Source: Burkholderiales bacterium UBA1834
Lineage (GTDB): Bacteria > Pseudomonadota > Gammaproteobacteria > Burkholderiales > Burkholderiaceae_C
Length of the DNA: 57,226 nucleotides
NCBI GenBank assembly: GCA_002339015.1
Contig: DDJC01000031.1
Span: forward strand, 17,144 to 74,369
Direction: 5' to 3'
Below are positions 50,934 through 57,226 of the stretch, piece after piece. How positions within the stretch are numbered: the stretch's first letter is position 1; every line of letters starts with the position of its first letter. The notes beneath the pieces were generated by a model, which searched no databases, was not told the origin of the DNA, and saw only the letters and a list, made by a program, of their open reading frames with translations. The position numbers were made by a program, and so were the translations under genes.

Positions 50934-52070
50934 ATGCCGATGACAGCGCAGATGTCTGACCTGGATCGCTCGGGTCATTCAGGCGCCCGGTGGCTGCTGC
51001 TGGGCCTGGCGGCCGGTGCGGCCCTCTGGCTGGCCGGTTGCGCCAGTGGTCCGGCGCCTTCGCAGGGGGCCGGCAAGGCGCCGCGCACCGGCACCAGCGA
51101 CCGTGATGGCGCCCCCGCCAATCCGCCGTCAGACCTGGTCCGCGTGCCCGATGCCGAGCCGCGGGTCGAGCCCATCCGCCAGGGCGGGCCCAACAAGCCC
51201 TATGTGGTACTGGGGCAGGGCTACGAGCCGATGTCGGGCGACGTGGCCTTCAAGCAGCGCGGCGGCGCCTCGTGGTACGGCACCAAATTCCATGGCCGGC
51301 GCACGGCCAGCGGCGAGGTCTACAGCATGTACGGCATGACGGCCGCGCACCGCACCCTGCCCATCCCCAGCTACGCGCGGGTGCGCGATGTGCGCAGCGG
51401 CAAGGAGATCATCGTGCGCATCAACGACCGCGGGCCCTTCCACAGCAGCCGCGTGATCGACCTGAGCTACACGGCGGCGGTCAAGCTCGACATGCTGCAC
51501 AAGGGCAGCATCGAGGTCGAGGTCGAGCGCCTGACCTTCGACCAGATCCGCACCGGCCAGTGGCGCTCGGGCACGGCGCTGGCGCAGGCCGACACCGACG
51601 TGCCGCCGTTGGTCACGCCACCCGCGCCACGTCCGCTGGCGCCGACGCCCGTGCTGGCGCTCGCCACGCCCGCGCCAGCGCTGGCGCCGGTCGACCCGGG
51701 CGAGCACGATCCGATCCTGGCGCTGGCCTCGCAGTTGGACGAGGCCTCGCCCCCACCTTTGCCGACGACGGATGCGCAGCCTGCGGTACAGGGGCGCGCG
51801 CCCCTGGTGCAGGCGCGCGCCTTCACACCAGCGTCCAAGGGCTTCTGGGTGCAACTGGCAGCCTTCAGCCAGCGCACCGGTGTCGATGCCTTCCAGAAGC
51901 GCGTGGCCGAGGAGATGATCAACCTGTCGCCGCTGCTGGGCGTGTTCCAGGATGGCCAGGTCTACCGGCTGCAGGCCGGCCCCTATGCTTCCCGGGCGGA
52001 TGCGCAGGCCGTCGCGGGGCGTGTGCGCGAGGCACTGCGCCTGGCGCCCATGGTGGTCGAGCGCCGCTGA
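50934..52070 (+). CDS. rlpA: Septal ring lytic transglycosylase RlpA (lipoprotein with SPOR domain)
   Basis: A 378-residue lipoprotein: hydrophobic signal then lipobox LAGC (Cys about 36). The double-psi beta-barrel domain (about 105-195) has GGASWYGTKFHGRRTASGE, YDLS-like VIDLSYTAAVKL and NDRGPF. A Pro/Ala linker leads to a C-terminal SPOR domain (about 300-378, GFWVQLAAFSQ, YRLQAGPYASRADA) that binds denuded septal glycan. In many proteobacteria rlpA is beside mrdA-rodA; here it is about 5 kb away. Start codon choice among the three early Met is uncertain. Confidence 0.92.
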   Translation: MPMTAQMSDLDRSGHSGARWLLLGLAAGAALWLAGCASGPAPSQGAGKAPRTGTSDRDGAPANPPSDLVRVPDAEPRVEPIRQGGPNKPYVVLGQGYEPMSGDVAFKQRGGASWYGTKFHGRRTASGEVYSMYGMTAAHRTLPIPSYARVRDVRSGKEIIVRINDRGPFHSSRVIDLSYTAAVKLDMLHKGSIEVEVERLTFDQIRTGQWRSGTALAQADTDVPPLVTPPAPRPLAPTPVLALATPAPALAPVDPGEHDPILALASQLDEASPPPLPTTDAQPAVQGRAPLVQARAFTPASKGFWVQLAAFSQRTGVDAFQKRVAEEMINLSPLLGVFQDGQVYRLQAGPYASRADAQAVAGRVREALRLAPMVVERR

Positions 52071-52112
52071 ACCGCCACATCAGGCGCGAGCAAAGAAGAG
52101 AACCCCAAGACG

Positions 52113-52985
52113 ATGCTGGCAAGCGGTATGTGGCCTGTGATGGGCCTGGTGTTCAACGCGCTGGTGTGGGGCCTGTCATGGTGGCCCTTGCGGCAACTGC
52201 AGCTGGCGGGCCGGCATCCGGTGTGGGCCACGGCGCTGTTCTTCGCGATCGGCGCGGTGTTGGTGGGCAGCCTGCGGCCCCGGGCCTGGCGAGCCGTCGC
52301 CAGCCAGCCTCGCCTGTGGGCGCTGGCGCTGGCGGCGGGCGCCACCAATGCGGCCTTCAACTGGGGCGTGAGCATCGGCGATGTGGTCCGCGTGGTGCTG
52401 CTGTTCTACCTGATGCCCGTGTGGGCCGTGCTGCTGGCCTGGTGGATGCTGGGCGAGCGCGTCACCGCCGGATCGCTGCTGCGCGTGGGCCTGGCACTGG
52501 CTGGGGCGGTGCTGGTGCTGCAGCCCGCCGATGGCGCCTGGCCGGTGTTCGACGGGCTGGCCGACTGGCTGGGCCTGGCGGGCGGCATCGGCTTCGCCTT
52601 CACCAATGTGCTGCTGCGCCAGCTGGCGACCGAGCAGGCGCCGGTGCGCGCGCTGGCCATGTTCAGCGGCGGCGTGGTCCTGCCCCTCGCGCTGGGCCTG
52701 GTGCTGATGGTGCAGGGGCAGGTGCCTGCGCCGCCCGCGCTTCAGGCTGCGTGGTTGTGGCTGGCGCTGGCCATGGGCCTGATGTCCCTGATGTCGAACA
52801 TGGCGCTGCAGTACGCTGCGGCACGCCTGCCCGTGCGCATCACCTCGGTGATCATGCTGACCGAGGTCGCGTTCGCGGCCGTCACGTCGGTGTGGTGGGG
52901 CGGCGGGGCGCTGAACTGGCCGGTGCTCGCCGGTGGGGCGCTCATCCTGTCGGCGGCCGTGCTGGCCGCCCGGGACGGCGGTTGA
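52113..52985 (+). CDS. DMT-superfamily (EamA) transporter
   Basis: A 290-residue inner-membrane protein with about ten hydrophobic helices in two EamA halves (about 10-140 and 150-285). Typical features are FNWGVSIGDVVRVVLLFYL, WAVLLAWWMLGER at the end of the first half and LTEVAFAAVTSVWWGGGAL in the second. The family exports metabolites or amino acids; the substrate cannot be told. It starts 43 bp after rlpA. Confidence 0.9.
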   Translation: MLASGMWPVMGLVFNALVWGLSWWPLRQLQLAGRHPVWATALFFAIGAVLVGSLRPRAWRAVASQPRLWALALAAGATNAAFNWGVSIGDVVRVVLLFYLMPVWAVLLAWWMLGERVTAGSLLRVGLALAGAVLVLQPADGAWPVFDGLADWLGLAGGIGFAFTNVLLRQLATEQAPVRALAMFSGGVVLPLALGLVLMVQGQVPAPPALQAAWLWLALAMGLMSLMSNMALQYAAARLPVRITSVIMLTEVAFAAVTSVWWGGGALNWPVLAGGALILSAAVLAARDGG

Positions 52986-53004
52986 GCCCCTGTCGCAGGA
53001 ACCG

Positions 53005-54051
53005 CTACCTTCCCCATATCCGCTCCCAGAGGGACGGGAAGCGATTTCCACGCTCAATCACACTGCTGCGCTGATCGGGCCGCTCGTCCCACACCTTGTA
53101 GAGCTGCTCGACGCCGATGATCCGGTTGTTCTCGATCACGACGTTGCGGCTGTCGATCAGGCTGATGGCCGCATCGGGGTTGCCGATCCAGCCTTCAACC
53201 ACGATGGTGTTGTTGCGGATGATGCTGTTGTCCGCCGCGTGCAGCTTGATCGGTGCGCCACTGGGTGCAGAACGCGAGCCCTTGAAGATGATGGTGTTGT
53301 TCTCGATGACCTGGTTGGGGCCGAAAAGGTAGATGCCGGCGTGGGCATCGCTGGTGGTGATGGTGCTGTCTCGGATCTCGTTGCCCGCGCCCTGTATGGC
53401 GATGCCGTTCTGCCAAGCGCGGCGCTGAGGATGGATGCCCCAAGCGCCCACATCGACCGTGAGATTCAGCAGACGGTGTCCGGTTGCCGGAAATTTATTC
53501 CGGATCTTGGATAGGGGCTCGACTATGTAATCTCGCAGCAAGGCTCGGTCGTTCCGGCGCTCGATTTCGTCATCGCCGAACGTCAACGTGAAATCGCTGC
53601 GAATACTGCCGAAATAGGAACCCAATAGATGGGCTGCTCGCAAGCCGCTATCGCTGCGGCTACGCAAGGTGCCATTGCGGACGGTCAGACGTGCAATGCG
53701 AACTTGGCCTTCATCGTTCTCCAAGTTAAGCCCCCAGGTGCCCAACGCATTGGCCATGAGGCTGTGTCCCTGCATATCGATCTCAACATCGGACGCACGA
53801 ATGAAGCCAATGGGGTCGTGACTAGCGCGCTCACCGCCTTCCGATATGACGAACTTGCGCCCTACCTCGATATCTTCAGTCAGGCAGTACCGTCCGGGTT
53901 TATTGACCTCGAAGGCGTCGTCAATCTGTGCTCCCGGGTAATCGCCGCTGCGTCTGCGTTCGATGGAAACGCATTGTCCAGCGACGGATTCCACCAAGTA
54001 TGCAAGCAATAAGATCACGGCGGCAGACCTGCTGTATTGGCTTATTTGCAT
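53005..54051 (-). CDS. Secreted right-handed beta-helix (NosD-like repeat) protein, adjacent to Rhs
   Basis: A 348-residue protein from the ATG at 54051, which overlaps the end of the rhs gene by 10 bases. A signal peptide (SRSAAVILLLAYLVESVAGQC) may be cleaved near residue 24. The rest shows parallel beta-helix rungs: IRDSTITTSDAHAGIYLF, VIENNTIIF, IIRNNTIVVEG and VVIENNRIIGV. Base composition is visibly lower in G+C than its neighbours to the left, like the Rhs tip. Its location directly after an Rhs toxin region makes an immunity protein for an envelope-acting toxin possible; an enzyme or surface protein is equally compatible. I recognise no closer family. Confidence 0.8.
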   Translation of the reverse strand: MQISQYSRSAAVILLLAYLVESVAGQCVSIERRRSGDYPGAQIDDAFEVNKPGRYCLTEDIEVGRKFVISEGGERASHDPIGFIRASDVEIDMQGHSLMANALGTWGLNLENDEGQVRIARLTVRNGTLRSRSDSGLRAAHLLGSYFGSIRSDFTLTFGDDEIERRNDRALLRDYIVEPLSKIRNKFPATGHRLLNLTVDVGAWGIHPQRRAWQNGIAIQGAGNEIRDSTITTSDAHAGIYLFGPNQVIENNTIIFKGSRSAPSGAPIKLHAADNSIIRNNTIVVEGWIGNPDAAISLIDSRNVVIENNRIIGVEQLYKVWDERPDQRSSVIERGNRFPSLWERIWGR

Positions 54052-57000
54052 GGTACGGTCCCCTTGGGCAGGATGGTTCCCTGGTAGTCGGCTTGGTTGA
54101 GCCGCTTCCCATCCTTGTCGCACATAAACTCGTTGCGATTCTTTCTGGCCTGACTGACGTCGTAGGCTCCAGCCTCCTTTTTTGCCAGATTAATCGCCTG
54201 CCCATTCGGCTGGGTGATGCCAAATTGCTTCAATGCGTCGTTGAGCTTATTGAATTTCTTTCCGAATCCTGTGCCGTGATCCTCCTTAATGGCATTGAAC
54301 TGCCTCAGAATCGGTTCAAGCTGAGACAACGAAACAGCCTTGCCTCCTGGCGCCTTGAAAGCCTCCAGCTTCGCAAAGACCTCCTTCTCCATCTGCAGCG
54401 TCCGCGCCTCCCGGGTCTGGTAGTGAACGAGGGCAGGCAAGATGGAGGGCGGAATCTGCATCACGCCGCTTGCATCCACGCCCCACCCGTTGTAAGTCTT
54501 GTCAGGCTCGTGAATGTGGAACAGATGCCCAAGACCGAGGTTGATCGATATAGGTTGGTTCTTGCTGTCTCGATGCGCAAAGGTGTCCTCGAACGCATGC
54601 AGGTATTCTCCGAAGAACTGCAGGCTGGCACATCGCGTGGGCGCTCGCTGCACCGCATCCATCAGGCGATTCAACTGGGGGTTGCGAGGGTTCTCGATGC
54701 GCCGCCCAGCATAGACGGCCGCATCCTCATAGGTCACGCTGCCGGGATCAGGGTAGCCCGCCGTGATGGCCCGTGCCCGTTCCTCGGGTGTCGGGTGGTA
54801 TTCCTCGCGCGCCGGATCGTGCCCAGCTTGTGTGAAGTGGTATTTGGAGAGGCGGTCGATGGCGCCCGGGACATCGCTCAGGTAGCTGCCGGCCGGGTTA
54901 TCCGGATCCAGAGGCCTGGTGTCCGGGTTGTCGTCGATGTACTGCGTGGCCAGCGCGATGATGCGCGCCTCGTTGTAATCTACGCCCGCCGCCAGGGCCA
55001 GGAAGAAGGTCATGTAGTAGTGGATATCTTCTTCGTAGTACCCCTGTGCATCAACCTGGGTCAGCGGGTTGTTCGACACATAGGCGTACACATTGCCGCC
55101 CGCCAGCCTGTCGGCCATCCCCAGGTCCAAATCCGGGCGCATGCTGATCGGATCCGCTGTGGTGAAGCGCCCCGTCTGCGGATCGTAGTCGCGCTGCAGG
55201 TTGTGGTGGACGCCACGCTCCGCATCCCAGTATTGCCCAGGCAAGCGCAAGTTGAGCTCGAAGGTTGCAGCGGCATTGGCGGCATGCGCTTCGCTCAACA
55301 AGCGCCACGAGGCCGTGCGCGCGGGATGGCTCTTTCCGCTGGCCTCGATGCGGGCCAGCCCGAAGGCCTCGTACCGGGCACGCCAGACCACCTGGCCCTG
55401 CGCATCGCTCACGGCCACCGGCGCATGGCGCTGGTCGGCGTGGACTGCATACACCTCGCCGCTGGCCTGCGGCACACGGCCGAACCATGACCAAGCAACG
55501 GTGCGCAGGCGCTCCCACACGCTGTCGGTGAAGGCGGTGTCGATACAGGCCACCACCCGCCCATCCAGGTAGACGTACTGCCGTTTCACGCGCCCTGATT
55601 CGTCGGCCTCGGCGTACAGTTGCAGTCCCTGGTCCCGCTGGTCCGTCACCACCGGCCGCGAGCCGCCGTCCTGGTAGAGGTAGTAGGTGGTGCGCCGGTG
55701 ATCGCCGGCGATGGTGGTCTTGCTGATGCGCTCACCGCGCAGGCCCCAGCCGTAACGCGCCACAGGCCGGTCCTGGCCGTCCAGCACGGCCAGCGCCGGG
55801 CCGGCTGGGGCATAGACCGTGCGCACGGCGGGCTTGCCCAGCATCAGCAGCGCGGCTCGTCCGGGCTGGCTTGGCTGGTCGCTCTGGCCGTCCGCAGGGG
55901 GCTGCGCGGCTCCCTCGCCCCGCAGTTCCCAGAACGTCCAGGGTTCGCCCAGCGCGCCATAGACCGAGGCCCAGCCCGCTTGCCGCGCCGTGGGTTCGGC
56001 TGCGACCAATTGCTGCCCGGCATAGGCATAGCGCTGGGTCTCGCCGCCAACCGTCGCGCGCACCCGGTTGCCTTCACTGTCGTAGGCGTAGGTGTCGGGC
56101 GTGCGATCGCCCTCGCGTTGTTCACTGACCAGGCGGCCCAGCGCATCGTAGCCATAGCGCCGCCGCAGCGGCTGTGCGCCGGTGGTCTCGGTGGCCGAGA
56201 CGAGATGGTTGCCCGCGTCGTAGCGGTAGCGGTCATCGAGCATGGCCCGTTGCGCCAGCATCGCCGTGTGGCGCGTCAGCCGCCCGCGCGCATCCCGCTC
56301 GAACCGCTCGCTCACCCCATTGCCGTGCGTGAAGGCGCCGATGCCGCCCAGCCAGGAGGCCTGGAGCTCACGCACCACCGGCTCGCCGTTGTAGCGAATG
56401 CCCGTCAGATGGCCCATGGTGTCGTCCCAGGCATAGGCCAGCCGGTGGGCGCGTTGCTGCGCATCGACCAGCGTGCGCTCGATCAGGCGGCCGCGCTCGT
56501 CGTAGCGGAGCAGGGTGACGAACAGCAGTGGCTCGCCCTTGGTGCCCGCGCCGGTTTCTGGCGGCAGCCAATGGCGCTCCTCGACCAGCCTGCCCAGGCT
56601 GTCATGGCGCCACTGCTTGCGCTCTCTCGCCCGGCCCTGCGCATCGAATGCGGCGGTCTCGATGACGAGGCTGCCGTCGTGACGCGAGCGCGTCAGGGCG
56701 GTCCTGTCGCCCACGCCCGAGGCGGTGAGCCGTCCAGCCGCGTCGTACTCGTAGCGCTGGACCTGTCCGCTGACGTTCACGCGCGCGATCAGGCGGTCTG
56801 CCTCGTCCCACACGTAGCGCGCGGCGCCATGCTGGGCGTCGGCCTGAAACAGCTTGCGGCCAAAATCGTCATAAAGGGCGGTCTGCCTGGATGCGCGTTC
56901 GATGCTGGTGACGTGGCCGGCCGGGTCGTGCTGCCAGCGGGTACGCAGCTCAAGCTCGGTGCCGGCCGCACGGACCTGCTCGGTGATGAAGCCGAGTTCG

Positions 57001-57226
57001 TCGTAGGCATAGGCCGTCTTGACGGCGCCCGGGTGCTCGGCCTCTACAGGCCGGTTCGCGCCGGGGGCATAGCGCAGCGTCAGCATCTGCCCCAGGTCGT
57101 CGCTCATCCCGGTCAGCCGTTGTGCGCCGTCTCGATCAAATCGCACGGTCTGCAGCGCGCGCTGCTGGGCGTCGAGCCGCGTGACGGCCTGCAATGCGCC
57201 GCCTGCGTCGCGCTGCAGCGCGACGC
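54042..57226 (-). CDS. Rhs-repeat protein with C-terminal putative metal-dependent toxin domain (5' end outside window)
   Basis: At least 1061 codons, open to the right edge. Most of the visible part is YD/Rhs repeat (for example YAYDSEGNRVRATVGG, YEYDAAGRLTASGVGD), closed by the Rhs core end YDPQTGRFTTADPISM and NVYAYVSNNPLTQVDAQG; the usual DPxG is DAQG here. The variable tip (about 54042-55050) begins EEDIHYYMTFFLALAAG and holds IALATQYIDDNPDT, GEYLHAFEDTFAHRD and GLGHLFHIHEPDKT. The spacing of His, Asp and His resembles zinc-dependent phospholipase C / P1-nuclease-like folds (DUF6765-type). Rhs proteins deliver such tips through T6SS or other routes. Toxin activity is inferred; the N-terminal delivery domain is not in view. 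Confidence 0.9.
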   Translation of the reverse strand, partial: VALQRDAGGALQAVTRLDAQQRALQTVRFDRDGAQRLTGMSDDLGQMLTLRYAPGANRPVEAEHPGAVKTAYAYDELGFITEQVRAAGTELELRTRWQHDPAGHVTSIERASRQTALYDDFGRKLFQADAQHGAARYVWDEADRLIARVNVSGQVQRYEYDAAGRLTASGVGDRTALTRSRHDGSLVIETAAFDAQGRARERKQWRHDSLGRLVEERHWLPPETGAGTKGEPLLFVTLLRYDERGRLIERTLVDAQQRAHRLAYAWDDTMGHLTGIRYNGEPVVRELQASWLGGIGAFTHGNGVSERFERDARGRLTRHTAMLAQRAMLDDRYRYDAGNHLVSATETTGAQPLRRRYGYDALGRLVSEQREGDRTPDTYAYDSEGNRVRATVGGETQRYAYAGQQLVAAEPTARQAGWASVYGALGEPWTFWELRGEGAAQPPADGQSDQPSQPGRAALLMLGKPAVRTVYAPAGPALAVLDGQDRPVARYGWGLRGERISKTTIAGDHRRTTYYLYQDGGSRPVVTDQRDQGLQLYAEADESGRVKRQYVYLDGRVVACIDTAFTDSVWERLRTVAWSWFGRVPQASGEVYAVHADQRHAPVAVSDAQGQVVWRARYEAFGLARIEASGKSHPARTASWRLLSEAHAANAAATFELNLRLPGQYWDAERGVHHNLQRDYDPQTGRFTTADPISMRPDLDLGMADRLAGGNVYAYVSNNPLTQVDAQGYYEEDIHYYMTFFLALAAGVDYNEARIIALATQYIDDNPDTRPLDPDNPAGSYLSDVPGAIDRLSKYHFTQAGHDPAREEYHPTPEERARAITAGYPDPGSVTYEDAAVYAGRRIENPRNPQLNRLMDAVQRAPTRCASLQFFGEYLHAFEDTFAHRDSKNQPISINLGLGHLFHIHEPDKTYNGWGVDASGVMQIPPSILPALVHYQTREARTLQMEKEVFAKLEAFKAPGGKAVSLSQLEPILRQFNAIKEDHGTGFGKKFNKLNDALKQFGITQPNGQAINLAKKEAGAYDVSQARKNRNEFMCDKDGKRLNQADYQGTILPKGTVPCK

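Noticed and set aside
1..57226. Insertion sequences, integrases, tRNA or rRNA genes, prophage genes
   Set aside because: I looked for transposase motifs, tRNA cloverleaf sequences and rRNA segments in the gaps and saw none.

Overview
The window looks like chromosomal DNA of a high-GC betaproteobacterium of the order Burkholderiales. The basis is the divergent gatCAB / mreBCD-mrdA-rodA arrangement, the pyrE/xth pair, Coq7-type ubiquinone biosynthesis, the strongly GC-biased codon use and the many DUF4124-type and TPS proteins. This is inference from gene content; no rRNA or tRNA gene was seen. Both ends cut genes.

Layout. Positions 1-11413 (minus strand) hold part of a type VI secretion (T6SS) operon, read right to left: a caspase-like protein, tssK, tssL (with OmpA domain), tssM, tagF, a Ser/Thr kinase with DUF4384, and a TssB-like sheath protein that runs off the left edge. 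Positions 11524-23342 (minus) hold a two-partner secretion (TPS) pair: a TpsB pore and a giant 3342-residue filamentous-haemagglutinin-like exoprotein built of 73- and 105-residue repeats. Next come a small lipoprotein gene, an orphan LuxR regulator and a divergent operon of NarL-type regulator, hybrid histidine kinase and an unknown protein. Four CCCT-N6-AGGG dyads sit in front of tpsB and the lipoprotein gene, suggesting a local regulon.

Positions 28282-29126 encode a Tlde1-like (DUF2778) candidate T6SS effector overlapping a small membrane protein that may be its immunity partner. Housekeeping genes follow: xth and pyrE (start codons 14 bp apart), a DUF4124 protein, gatCAB, and mreBCD. A second, unrelated TPS locus (an 821-residue YDG-repeat exoprotein and its TpsB) lies between mreD and mrdA, inside what is normally a continuous cell-shape cluster; mrdA-rodA resume at 42419. 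Then come coq7, an OsmC-family gene, a candidate small RNA whose loop copies the 16S rRNA anti-Shine-Dalgarno tail, a Rep/UvrD helicase, a PcaC-PcaD-like fusion, rlpA and a DMT transporter. The right edge has a beta-helix secreted protein and the C-terminal 1.06 kb-codon part of an Rhs protein with a lower-GC putative metal-dependent toxin domain.

How it fits together: the window is rich in contact-dependent and surface systems (T6SS, two TPS loci, Rhs, a DUF2778 effector) interleaved with cell-envelope housekeeping genes (MreBCD, PBP2, RodA, RlpA). The T6SS kinase and TssL share an N-terminal RTVI[RK]PS motif of the type expected for FHA-controlled T6SS activation.
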